64,000 nucleotides of DNA. Origin: Candidatus Phaeomarinobacter ectocarpi (GTDB taxonomy: Bacteria; Pseudomonadota; Alphaproteobacteria; CGMCC-115125). The stretch spans positions 3,012,721-3,076,720 of the forward strand of contig NZ_HG966617.1 in NCBI RefSeq assembly GCF_000689395.1. Reading direction: 5' to 3'. Below are positions 1 through 10,517 of this stretch, piece after piece. The notes under the pieces were generated by a model. It was not told the DNA's origin, ran no database searches, and worked only from the letters and a program-made list of their open reading frames with translations. The stretch's first letter is position 1, and every line of letters begins with the position of its first letter. The position numbers were made by a program, and so were the translations under genes.

Positions 1-220
1 CGACGGCATGAGCCAGATACTGGAGCCCGGCGACATTCAGGAAGCCATGAATGCAGCGTCAGCCATTGGCGATGACACGCTTCAGCGTCAGGCCGGCGGC
101 CGCGTTATGCCGGACAGCTTCACCCATGGCACTTCTTCGCAAAGGCAGCGCTGGTTCATGAAAGGCTATCAGACCGGCGATCCGGTTCAGTGCGACACGT
201 TTTCAGCCGCAACGCTGTAA
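1..220 (+). CDS. C-terminal end of a neutral zinc metallopeptidase (YpfJ-like), partial
   Basis: Only the last 72 or so codons are inside the window; the reading frame is open to base 1 and ends at the TAA at 218-220. The visible segment has the features I associate with the C-terminus of YpfJ-type putative neutral zinc metallopeptidases: '[13 protein letters not shown]', 'AIGDD', '[16 protein letters not shown]' and a final 'CDTF'. The catalytic HExxH motif would lie upstream, outside the window, so activity cannot be judged. The gene runs towards mdh on the opposite strand and is followed by a clear intrinsic terminator. Family call from remembered motifs; fairly sure. Confidence 0.75.
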   Translation, partial: DGMSQILEPGDIQEAMNAASAIGDDTLQRQAGGRVMPDSFTHGTSSQRQRWFMKGYQTGDPVQCDTFSAATL

Positions 221-248
221 ATCGAAGGACTGCAGCAGACACGAAAGA

Positions 249-281
249 GGCGCGGTCCCGGAAAGGAACCGCGCCTTTTTT
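249..281 (+). terminator. Intrinsic terminator after the metallopeptidase gene
   Basis: The inverted repeat GGCGCGGT (249-256) / ACCGCGCC (268-275) is followed directly by a six-T run. It lies 28 bases past the metallopeptidase stop codon. Read on the minus strand the same stem is followed by TCTTTC, so it may also end the mdh transcript, less efficiently. Confidence 0.85.
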
Positions 282-302
282 GTTCTTTTGAAAGCTGTTG
301 AC

Positions 303-374
303 CTAGCTCCAGAAAATCCACGCCGGCACCGCGAACATCGCGATCCAGAATGCGACCTTCAGGTAGAACTGCAC
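303..374 (-). CDS. Possible 23-residue hydrophobic peptide directly after mdh
   Basis: The mdh stop codon (TAG) is followed without any gap by GTG and an open frame of 23 codons ending in TAG. The peptide begins MQFYLKVAFWIAMF and ends AWIFWS, so nearly all of it could form a single membrane helix with one lysine near the N-terminus. It would be translated by coupling to mdh termination; an AAGAAG sequence about 20 bases upstream is too distant to be a convincing ribosome site. It is below normal annotation length and could be chance, but its composition is strikingly membrane-like. No function is proposed. Confidence 0.3.
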   Translation of the reverse strand: MQFYLKVAFWIAMFAVPAWIFWS

Positions 375-2104
<1,730 letters not shown>

Positions 2105-2959
2105 ATGAACCAGACTGTGTATCAGCTGGATGCGGCACAAAAAGTGGAAGCAGCGCCGACCGGGAACAAATCCGGGCACAGCCGTTTCCGCAAATTTGCT
2201 GCCCCGCTGGCAATCGTTGCCGGCACGCTGAGTTTGGGTGGCTGCGCCGCCCCCGTTATCGGCGCCATTACCGTGAGCCAGCTTTCCACAGCCGCGGGTA
2301 TCGCCTCTTCCATCATGTCTGGCCGTGATCTGACAGAACATGTCGTCTCTGCCATCGTCGGCGAAGACTGCCGCTTCCTTGAAGCCATCCTGCGCGGACG
2401 CCCCATCTGCGTGCCTTACGGTTCACCGGAAGCAGATGATTCTTTTCAGGGCATCATCGTTGCCCTGCAGGACAACGATGACGACCAGCCGGACTTTGAC
2501 CGCTCCGGCGAATATCAGGTGGCTGGCCTCGACCCAACCGCCATTCAGCTCGGCTTTGCGCCCATCGTCCCTGACTACGATCAGGCAACCGCTTCTCTTG
2601 AAGCCGTAGACCGTGACATTCGCGACAGCGACCGTGGCGACATGCGTCGCGTGTCCTTCGGCATGATGTCCGCCACATACGGCGCCAGCCATTCCATGGA
2701 CGACCTGCTCGCTGCCCAGAACGGCAAGAACGAGCAACCCTTCCTAAAGGGAGCCGCCATTGAAGGCCCTGATGTGATGCCTGCTCCAGCAGCAGCGCCG
2801 CGCGTCATCATGGCGTCAGCCGCAACGCCAACCGTCATGCCGCAGCCGCTTGCATCCAAGCGCAGCGACGGTCAGACGATCGTGCCGCATCTGCCAGCCC
2901 AGAAAACGCGCATTCAGCAGATCATCGAACGCGCACAGATGGCACCGATCCCCGACTAG
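2105..2959 (+). CDS. Predicted outer-envelope lipoprotein, function unknown
   Basis: 284 residues if it starts at the ATG at 2105, which has a GGGGG ribosome-site-like run eight bases upstream; a TTG 15 bases earlier is the only alternative. A basic N-region and hydrophobic stretch end in the lipobox 'LSLGGC' with the lipidated cysteine at about residue 47, a long leader for a lipoprotein. After the cysteine come 'TVSQLSTAAGIASSIMSGRD' and 'AIVGEDCRFLEAILRGRPIC', which I have seen in uncharacterised alphaproteobacterial lipoproteins that begin the same way. The C-terminal 90 residues are Ala/Pro-rich and probably disordered. It stands alone with its own terminator. Confidence 0.75.
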   Translation: MNQTVYQLDAAQKVEAAPTGNKSGHSRFRKFAAPLAIVAGTLSLGGCAAPVIGAITVSQLSTAAGIASSIMSGRDLTEHVVSAIVGEDCRFLEAILRGRPICVPYGSPEADDSFQGIIVALQDNDDDQPDFDRSGEYQVAGLDPTAIQLGFAPIVPDYDQATASLEAVDRDIRDSDRGDMRRVSFGMMSATYGASHSMDDLLAAQNGKNEQPFLKGAAIEGPDVMPAPAAAPRVIMASAATPTVMPQPLASKRSDGQTIVPHLPAQKTRIQQIIERAQMAPIPD

Positions 2960-2984
2960 ACACACGGGCACCATTCAAACAACA

Positions 2985-3016
2985 AGGCCGCAACTCACAC
3001 GTTGCGGCCTTTTTTT
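2985..3016 (+). terminator. Intrinsic terminator after the lipoprotein gene
   Basis: A perfect 10-bp stem, AGGCCGCAAC (2985-2994) and GTTGCGGCCT (3001-3010), with a six-base loop, runs straight into a T tract. A classic rho-independent terminator 26 bases after the lipoprotein stop. Confidence 0.93.
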
Positions 3017-3087
3017 GTCCATGCAGACAGAGATGCACTCGCTACTATCCACACCAGAATTCGCATGAACTTTTCCGGCAGGTAAAA

Positions 3088-3654
3088 ATGGATACCTTCA
3101 TGAGGCTTGTCATTGCAGGCAGCGCACTGTGCCTGAGCTTGATCGCCCCGAAAACAGCGGCCGCAGCCAACTGCAGTGAACCTGAACTGCTCGAAGACCA
3201 TCATGAAGAATACAACAAGCTCATTTGTGACGGCGTCCGAGACGTCCAGGAACATGACTATTCAAGAGCAGTAGATTCTTTTGAAAACGCTCTTGCCATC
3301 AGGCTGCATGAGCAGCCCAATTTCCAGCTGTTCCCAAAGCTGGCATGGGCGTCCTTCAAGGCCGGTCAAACAGAAAAAGCCGAAGTCGCCCTGGAGAAAG
3401 CCAGACTGTCACTCTCGGTCTTCACAGGCATTCTGAAATGCGAGGAACACGAAGACGGATATCAGTTGATGAACCCGCATGGCGAACCCGTCACTGAAAG
3501 ACTAAGTGACCAAGTCACCCTGGTGATGTGTGGTGCAGCTTACGACTACGTCTATCAGCGTCAATCACTCGAACGTGTGCTGGAAGAGGCAGCGATGGTT
3601 GAGCGCTATCTGGATGTGAAACACAGGATCGCGGACGTCAATGCCTCAGAGTAA
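3088..3654 (+). CDS. Secreted helical-repeat (TPR-like) protein, function unknown
   Basis: 188 residues. An N-terminal signal peptide (hydrophobic core 'LVIAGSALCLSLIA', cleavage probably after 'AAAA' near residue 27) is followed by a region with TPR-like spacing: 'DYSRAVDSFENALAIR', then 'LAWASFKAGQTEKAEVALEKA'. Four cysteines in the mature part could form disulfides in the periplasm. AGG seven bases before the ATG supports the start. Base composition is slightly more A/T-rich than neighbouring core genes. It converges with zapE, leaving only three bases between the stops. A scaffold or envelope role is inference. Confidence 0.65.
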   Translation: MDTFMRLVIAGSALCLSLIAPKTAAAANCSEPELLEDHHEEYNKLICDGVRDVQEHDYSRAVDSFENALAIRLHEQPNFQLFPKLAWASFKAGQTEKAEVALEKARLSLSVFTGILKCEEHEDGYQLMNPHGEPVTERLSDQVTLVMCGAAYDYVYQRQSLERVLEEAAMVERYLDVKHRIADVNASE

Positions 3655-3657
3655 CAA

Positions 3658-4785
3658 TCAGACTGCGTGCCCCACGGCCATATACGCTTCGCTTTGCATC
3701 TCAAACAGTCGTGACGCTGTCCGTTCAAATTCAAACGCGCCATCGCCGGCAGGATAAAGCTCCTCGGGCTCACTTGCGGCTGAACAGACAAGCTTAGTCT
3801 TGTTCTCATACAGCGCATCAATCAGCGTCACGAAGCGCTTGGCTTCATTGCGCGACTGCGGCCCCATCTTTGGAATCTCGTCGACCAGCACCGTATGAAA
3901 GCTACGGGCAATCTTAAGGTAGTCCGCAGGACCCAACGGGCGGCGACACAGATCATCAAAGTGAAAGCGCGCAATGCCCATGGCGGCGCGTGGCACCGTA
4001 ACCTTGCGCCCCTTGACCTCCACCATGCACGGCGCCGGTTTGACACCGGCCGTCAGCCGGCCCCAGGCATCATCCATGGCCTGTGAGGACGCACCATTGA
4101 GCGGCGTATGATAGACCGGCGCACCGGCCAGATGCTTCAGGCGATAGTCAGCTGCCGCGACCAGCTCCATCACGTCCATCTGCTGGCGCAACAAATCAAT
4201 GAACGGCACGAAGAGCTGACGGTTGAGGCCATTCTCATACAGCGTGCCCGGATCCCGGTTGGATGTCGCCACGACCACAAGACCGCGCTCAAACAAAGCG
4301 GTGAACAAACGACCAAGGATCATGGCGTCCGTGATGTCTGTTACCTGAAACTCGTCAAAGCACAAAAGCGTTGTCTGCTTCATGATGGCATCGACGACAG
4401 AGGGGATGGGATCACCGCCCGCGCTCTTGGAAACTTTGCCCTGCTTCTCGCGCTGTCGCCATTCATGCACGCGACCATGCACGTCCTGCATGAAGTCGTG
4501 AAAGTGAATACGCTGCTTCTGCTTCACTGGAGCATGGGCAAAGAACATGTCCATCAGCATGGACTTGCCGCGCCCCACACCGCCAAAGATGTAAAGGCCG
4601 CGTGGCGCCTCGACCATACCGCCCAGCCCGAACAGGCCGCGCTTCTTGCCGGGCTGATAGCCCTTGAGCGCGTCATGCAGCATCTGCAGTTGATCTGCCG
4701 CTGCTTCCTGCGCCGGATCATGCTCAATCGCCCCGGAAGCGACCAGCGCACGATAGGCATCAATGGTGGTTGAAGGTTTGGCCAT
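3658..4785 (-). CDS. zapE: Cell division protein ZapE (AFG1-like ATPase)
   Basis: 375-residue AFG1/ZapE family P-loop ATPase. Walker A is 'GGVGRGKS' (about 68-75), Walker B is 'LLCFDEFQVTD' with D144-E145, and sensor-like 'VATSNRDP' follows; 'PRGLYIFGGVG' and 'HFHDFMQDVHGRVHEWR' are hallmarks of the family. In E. coli ZapE binds FtsZ and modulates Z-ring stability under stress; mitochondrial homologues help quality control of respiratory proteins. Alphaproteobacterial copies often lie near mdh or sdh, as here. The start at 4785 matches the family N-terminus. Confidence 0.93.
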   Translation of the reverse strand: MAKPSTTIDAYRALVASGAIEHDPAQEAAADQLQMLHDALKGYQPGKKRGLFGLGGMVEAPRGLYIFGGVGRGKSMLMDMFFAHAPVKQKQRIHFHDFMQDVHGRVHEWRQREKQGKVSKSAGGDPIPSVVDAIMKQTTLLCFDEFQVTDITDAMILGRLFTALFERGLVVVATSNRDPGTLYENGLNRQLFVPFIDLLRQQMDVMELVAAADYRLKHLAGAPVYHTPLNGASSQAMDDAWGRLTAGVKPAPCMVEVKGRKVTVPRAAMGIARFHFDDLCRRPLGPADYLKIARSFHTVLVDEIPKMGPQSRNEAKRFVTLIDALYENKTKLVCSAASEPEELYPAGDGAFEFERTASRLFEMQSEAYMAVGHAV

Positions 4786-4850
4786 ATGAGCCGATTAGCG
4801 GCTTTGAGTGGCAGCGGCAAGTCACGGTCAGTAAAATCGAGATGACGGGC

Positions 4851-5678
4851 CTACTTGTTCGGCCATGTCCAGTCAGCCTTGCGCTTGCCCATCCAGGCGC
4901 GCACAGCTTCCTTGTAGTCACGTTCAGCCACCATTTCGTCCAGCAGCTTGTCCGCTTCGGCGACTGAAGACCCCACATCGCGATGCTGATCCACATAGAT
5001 CTGTCGTTTTGTTGCCGCCAGAGAATGGGGGGCAACACCGTCCGCCAGCGTGCGGGCATAAGCCGTGACTTCGGTCATCAGGTCTTCATGGGGCACAAGC
5101 CGGTTGATGAGCCCCATATCATAGGCCTCGTCCGTCAGAAAAACCCGACTGGACATCAACAGATCATTTGCACGGGCAAGGCCGACAATGCGCGGCAGCA
5201 GCCATGAGAGGCCATACTCGGCAGGCATGTTGAAGCGCCCATGCGCTGTTGTGAGCTTGGCACCCGGCACCGCAAAACGAATATCTGCAAAACACGCGAG
5301 CACAAGCCCTACGCCCGCAGCCGCTCCGTTCATGGCCGCGATCACCGGCTTGGTGAGCCCGAAGTGATACGCAAAATTCTGGTCGAACTCAGGCCGCACG
5401 CCAAAGCCCGGCTTGGGAATGTCATCGCGCGTGCCTGAATCATAGCCGCCCTTCGCCGCATGACCTTCCAGGGCCTGCATGTCGGCCCCGGCACAAAAGG
5501 CGCGCCCCTCGCCGGTGACGATAACCACCCGCACGGACGCATCTGCTTCCGCCTGCTCAAGCGAGTAGCGGTATTCCGTATGCATCCGTCCGGTCCACGC
5601 ATTCATGCGGTCGGGTCGATAGAGGGTGATTGTCGCGATGCCATCAGCGACGTCGTAGCGCGTTGATTTGAGTTCCAT
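4851..5678 (-). CDS. Enoyl-CoA hydratase/isomerase family protein
   Basis: Crotonase-fold protein of 275 residues, expected to act on an acyl-CoA thioester in the cytoplasm. The oxyanion-hole segments are 'GEGRAFCAGADMQAL' and 'NGAAAGVGLVLACFADIRFA'. In the catalytic region the first acidic residue is present in 'PAEYGLSW', whereas the position that aligns with the second catalytic glutamate of hydratases reads Asp in 'RANDLLMSS'. The frame extends to 5840, but the ATG at 5678 has GAGGA upstream and gives the normal length; the stop codon of nat lies only four bases before it, so the two genes are probably co-transcribed. Substrate unknown. Confidence 0.88.
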   Translation of the reverse strand: MELKSTRYDVADGIATITLYRPDRMNAWTGRMHTEYRYSLEQAEADASVRVVIVTGEGRAFCAGADMQALEGHAAKGGYDSGTRDDIPKPGFGVRPEFDQNFAYHFGLTKPVIAAMNGAAAGVGLVLACFADIRFAVPGAKLTTAHGRFNMPAEYGLSWLLPRIVGLARANDLLMSSRVFLTDEAYDMGLINRLVPHEDLMTEVTAYARTLADGVAPHSLAATKRQIYVDQHRDVGSSVAEADKLLDEMVAERDYKEAVRAWMGKRKADWTWPNK

Positions 5679-5682
5679 GTCC

Positions 5683-6528
5683 TCAGTTTGCACTGAGAGC
5701 CCGCCACCCGTCGAGATGGGGCGCGAGAATGGCGTCGCGCTCTGCAGCTGACAGATGCAGATCAAAGTGCTCCGCAAGCGCTGCTGCAATCTCATCAACC
5801 GTGGTGAGCTGGGTAACCTGTGCCACGCCGTCACGCCCACGGATCGTCAGTTCGGTGTTGAACAGCGTTACACGCCGGTCAGCTTCAGGACGCGCGGCAA
5901 TCAGAAATTGCACGAAAATCGAACTTGGATGCGTCGCGGTGTACCAGTTCGACAATTCATAATCGGCAGCCGCCTGAGCTTCCATCGAGAACTGATAGAC
6001 CGGTGCCCATGTGTCCCCAAGCTTTGCCTGCAACTCATATGTGTCCACCGCGCCGCCGACCGACAAAAGCCGACGAGGCTCGTGAGGTGTTTCAAGGACA
6101 GCGTCAGTTTTGAAAGGAATAGGTCCCGTCATGGTAATGCCGCCGAACCCGGCATCCGCCAGATACGGCCCTTCCGGCAACGCCACATGCAGCAGCATAT
6201 GCGTTCGCCCGGTCGCCACGTCCTCAGGCGTTTTCCACCGCACGCGCCCCATAAGACGCGTCACTTCAAAGCCCAACGCATCAAGCGCGGATGCAAGAAG
6301 CGCATTCACCTCGAAACAGTACCCGCCTTGCCCACCATCAATAATCTTGCTGTGCAGGGAGGCAGCATCAAGTTTCGGGGGAGACTTGGCCAGCACCGTC
6401 AAATTTTCAAAAGGCACCTTGAGCGCCTGCGCATAGTGGATGGCCTTGAGCACATCCAGCGTGGGTGCACGCACGCCCGTGTAGCCGATACGGCCAAGAT
6501 AGGCATCAAGATCAAATTCAGCGGACAT
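5683..6528 (-). CDS. nat: Arylamine N-acetyltransferase
   Basis: 281 residues. Transfers acetyl (or another acyl) from acyl-CoA to arylamines and hydrazines through a cysteine intermediate. The Cys-His-Asp triad is visible: C71 in 'GGQGGYCFEVN', H110 in 'GRTHMLLHV' and D125 in 'YLADAGFGG'. The start at 6528 (MSAEFDLDAYLGRIGYTG) is chosen because the family begins with 'YLxRIGY' and GAAAGG stands six bases upstream; the frame continues 39 bases further without features. Translationally close to the downstream crotonase gene. Confidence 0.93.
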   Translation of the reverse strand: MSAEFDLDAYLGRIGYTGVRAPTLDVLKAIHYAQALKVPFENLTVLAKSPPKLDAASLHSKIIDGGQGGYCFEVNALLASALDALGFEVTRLMGRVRWKTPEDVATGRTHMLLHVALPEGPYLADAGFGGITMTGPIPFKTDAVLETPHEPRRLLSVGGAVDTYELQAKLGDTWAPVYQFSMEAQAAADYELSNWYTATHPSSIFVQFLIAARPEADRRVTLFNTELTIRGRDGVAQVTQLTTVDEIAAALAEHFDLHLSAAERDAILAPHLDGWRALSAN

Positions 6529-6629
6529 GTCGCACCTTTCAGAAAACTCGGCACGGCACAAAGACAAACGGGCCTGTCCGGGGACAGAGCCATTTGCTCA
6601 AAACCTGTGTAGCCAATCAGAGGGGGTAA

Positions 6630-8126
<1,497 letters not shown>

Positions 8127-8165
8127 TGCATTGACGCGGGTGATCTACCCAACGCCTCCCTGACT

Positions 8166-8185
8166 GTGACCTTATTGCAAGTCAC
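8166..8185. promoter_or_regulatory. Inverted repeat upstream of mmsA, possible operator
   Basis: GTGAC (8166-8170) and GTCAC (8181-8185) are separated by 10 bases, a full helical-turn symmetry 40 bases before the mmsA start. It is the only clear dyad in this 125-base gap. The cognate regulator is unknown; low confidence. Confidence 0.3.
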
Positions 8186-8251
8186 TTAGCGCCATCGCGC
8201 CCCTGCCTGCAAGCCGGAGCACGCGCGCGCGCCAGGACTCCGCATCACAGA

Positions 8252-8917
8252 TTACTTGCTCTTGTACATCCAGGCGAAGAAACCCACCGCTGACGCTGCG
8301 GCAATCAACTGGGCCGCAATGAAGGGTCCCACATCGTCAGGTCTGATGCCCGCAAATGTATCCGTAAAAGCACGGGCAATCGTCACGGCGGGATTGGCGA
8401 AGGACGTGGAAGACGTCCACCAGTAACCCGCAGTGATCACAAGGCCCACCGCATAGGGAATGGCCTCAGGGCGGGTCTTCAGGAGCGCCAGGATGGAAGC
8501 CAGCAGCGCAAAGGTGGCCAGAAACTCTCCGAGCCATTGGGGCGGACCTGCCCGCACATGGGTCGACGCCTGAACGATGTCGAGCTCAAACATGGCATGG
8601 GCAAGGCCGGTACCAACCAGCCCGCCAGTGACCTGCACAACAATGTATGCCAGCGCCGCCGCCAGCGTGATGTCACGCTTGAGCCAGAACGCAAAAGTCA
8701 CCGCCGGATTAAAATGCGCACCGGACACCGGCCCGAAAACCATGATGAGAACGACCAGGATCGCGCCCGTCGCAATCGTATTGCCCAGAAGTGCAACGGC
8801 ATCATTTCCCGACGCCAGGGCAACGCCCATGATGCCCGAGCCGACAACGGTGCCCACGAGAATGGCCGTACCTGCAGCCTCCGCTGCGAGGCGGCGGGCC
8901 ATTGTGTAATCAGACAT
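8252..8917 (-). CDS. aqpS: Aquaporin-type channel of the ars operon (AqpS-like)
   Basis: 221-residue major intrinsic protein with six predicted membrane helices and both NPA boxes: 'GAHFNPAVTFAF' and 'SFANPAVTIARAF'. Its place directly after arsC (six bases between) follows the Sinorhizobium meliloti aqpS arrangement, where the channel lets arsenite made by ArsC leave the cell down its gradient. That function is inferred from context; the sequence alone says only aquaporin/glyceroporin family. The last gene of the operon, ending with 'AWMYKSK'. Confidence 0.85.
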   Translation of the reverse strand: MSDYTMARRLAAEAAGTAILVGTVVGSGIMGVALASGNDAVALLGNTIATGAILVVLIMVFGPVSGAHFNPAVTFAFWLKRDITLAAALAYIVVQVTGGLVGTGLAHAMFELDIVQASTHVRAGPPQWLGEFLATFALLASILALLKTRPEAIPYAVGLVITAGYWWTSSTSFANPAVTIARAFTDTFAGIRPDDVGPFIAAQLIAAASAVGFFAWMYKSK

Positions 8918-8923
8918 GTGCCG

Positions 8924-9430
8924 TTAGCCCGCCTCGGACAGATCGCGACCAATATCATCAAGGCGCTTCTGCAGAGTGAGTTTATCCAGCGACGCCAGGG
9001 GCAGGCTGACAAAGATTTCCAGCCGTCGCTCAATCTGCCCGTAAATCTCGGCAAACTTCTGTGCGATTTCAGCATCGGTGCCAGTGGCGGCTGCCGGGTC
9101 TTCAAAGCCCCAATGGGCCGTCATCGGCTGGCCCGGCCAGATCGGGCACACTTCGCCAGCCGCGTCATCACACAGCGTAAAGACGAAATCGAGTTCAGGC
9201 GCACCATCAGCAGCGAACTCGTCCCAGTTCTTGGATCGCAGCTCATTGGTTGGGTAGTTCAGTTTCTGGAGAAGCGTCATTGCCCCGGGGTTGATTGTCC
9301 CCTTGGGATGACTGCCCGCACTGAACGCCTTGAACTTTGGTTTGCCGGCACGATTGAGAATGCTCTCTGCCATCACACTGCGCGCGGAATTGCCGGTGCA
9401 GAGGAACAACACATTGTAGGTATCAGCCAT
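8924..9430 (-). CDS. arsC: Arsenate reductase, low-molecular-weight phosphatase type
   Basis: 168 residues. Reduces arsenate to arsenite through a cysteine relay. The phosphatase-like P-loop is 'LCTGNSARS' with the nucleophilic C11 at the N-terminus, and further cysteines follow in 'TLCDDAAGEVCPIWPG', the usual location of the resolving cysteines in this class. The ATG at 9430 is preferred to the in-frame GTG just before it. The gene lies 35 bases after arsI and six bases before aqpS, so the three are one transcript. Confidence 0.9.
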   Translation of the reverse strand: MADTYNVLFLCTGNSARSVMAESILNRAGKPKFKAFSAGSHPKGTINPGAMTLLQKLNYPTNELRSKNWDEFAADGAPELDFVFTLCDDAAGEVCPIWPGQPMTAHWGFEDPAAATGTDAEIAQKFAEIYGQIERRLEIFVSLPLASLDKLTLQKRLDDIGRDLSEAG

Positions 9431-9465
9431 CACTCTTTTCCCTGATGCATGTTGTCGTTATGAGT

Positions 9466-9978
9466 TCAGCAGCAACCGGCGCTCTTGCCCACAATTGGCG
9501 TTGGGATGTAGGTCTCAACGGGTGCTGCGTCCTGCGACGTTGGGACGTCGGTTTTTTCACCCTCACGTGACGTGCTGATGACATCGTCCTGAGCAACCGG
9601 CCCATCACCGAACGTGTCGGTGATCTCACTGGTGAGAAAGGCTTCCCAGCCCAGCCCCGCCGGATCCGTGACCCAGCTCTTTTCAGATTTGGCAAAGCAG
9701 CACTCGGTCTTGCCTTCCTCGCGCACATCATCAGATGCCGCCTCGAAGCGCTCATAGAGGGTGTGCAGTCCCGCTTCATCTTCCGTCTGGATGCCCAGAT
9801 GATCGACACCTTCCGCCTTGCTGCCTTCATTGGCGACGAAGTTCACGCGGGGATCGTCCAGCATCCACTTGGCATAGCCCGGCCGCACGACGGTCGGGTC
9901 CGCGCCGAACATGGCTGCGTAAAACGTCTTGGCGTCTTCAATGTTGGGAACAGTGACGGATACATGTAAGCGGTTCAT
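9466..9978 (-). CDS. arsI: ArsI/CadI family metalloenzyme (C-As lyase-like)
   Basis: 170 residues. ArsI enzymes are Fe(II) dioxygenases of the VOC fold that cleave the carbon-arsenic bond of trivalent methylarsenicals and aromatic arsenicals. Visible: metal ligand candidates H5 ('RLHVSV'), H60 ('VDHLGIQ') and E112 ('GWEAF'), and the diagnostic vicinal cysteine pair C93-C94 in 'KTECCFAKSEKSW', which binds the organoarsenical. A divergent Pro/Thr-rich tail ends in 'SAGCC', adding a second cysteine pair. Second gene of the operon, 21 bases after arsR. The name CadI (cadmium-induced) is used for the same family. Confidence 0.85.
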   Translation of the reverse strand: MNRLHVSVTVPNIEDAKTFYAAMFGADPTVVRPGYAKWMLDDPRVNFVANEGSKAEGVDHLGIQTEDEAGLHTLYERFEAASDDVREEGKTECCFAKSEKSWVTDPAGLGWEAFLTSEITDTFGDGPVAQDDVISTSREGEKTDVPTSQDAAPVETYIPTPIVGKSAGCC

Positions 9979-9999
9979 CGTCTTGTCTCCTTCAGTCAG

Positions 10000-10365
10000 T
10001 TACGCAGTTTGGGTCTGGGCTTGGGCCTCGGCCTGGGGTGTGGATGTACTGACGCAGACACCGCAGCGCCCTTCACAGCAATCCTCCAGCAGGAAGTTCG
10101 CAATCGCCGCGACCTTCTCGAACTGGACCCGGTAAATGATGGAGCGTCCGTCCTTGCGGCTCACCAGAAGCCCTGCCCGTGCCAGTTCCTTGAGATGAAA
10201 GGACAGCGTGGCCGGCGCGACCCCCATACGGGACGCAATCTCGCCCGCAGGAAGACCACCCTTGGAGGGGTCAGGATCATGCGCCTTCACCAGCAACCGA
10301 AACACGTCCAGACGTGTGTCCTGAGCAAGGGCGGCGAAGATATCAACTGCATCATTCGTTTTCAT
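10000..10365 (-). CDS. arsR: ArsR family arsenic-responsive repressor
   Basis: 121 residues, winged helix-turn-helix. The DNA-binding region is 'EIASRMGVAPATLSFHLKEL' followed by the wing 'SRKDGRSIIYRV'. Cysteines cluster near the C-terminus ('EDCCEGRCGVCV'), which is where the Acidithiobacillus-type ArsR repressors bind As(III), unlike the E. coli type with cysteines in the recognition helix. The ATG at 10365 matches the family start ('MKTNDAVDIFAALAQDTRL'); the frame can be extended upstream only via TTG. The start codon lies inside a palindrome, so autoregulation is likely. Confidence 0.92.
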   Translation of the reverse strand: MKTNDAVDIFAALAQDTRLDVFRLLVKAHDPDPSKGGLPAGEIASRMGVAPATLSFHLKELARAGLLVSRKDGRSIIYRVQFEKVAAIANFLLEDCCEGRCGVCVSTSTPQAEAQAQTQTA

Positions 10366-10387
10366 ATTTCGAATATGGTTGAAATAT
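10363..10387 (-). promoter_or_regulatory. Probable ArsR operator/promoter overlapping the arsR start
   Basis: CATATT-TCG-AATATG (10363-10377) forms a dyad that includes the arsR start codon, and ATATTTC (10364-10370) with GAAATAT (10381-10387) makes a second, wider inverted repeat. Such A/T-rich dyads with TTC/GAA are typical of ArsR boxes. On the minus strand TTGTTT (10399-10394) and CATATT (10377-10372), 16 bases apart, could be the promoter; its transcript would begin close to the start codon. Confidence 0.55.
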
Positions 10388-10517
10388 AAAAATAAACAAG
10401 AGCCCTTTTTGCAGGCAGCCAAAAAACAAGACTCCGCCTGGGTTTCCGGTTAAAAATGACCCGGGGACATATATCGTCGTGCAGTCAAAGCCGCCCGGCG
10501 CATATGGGGAATTACAT

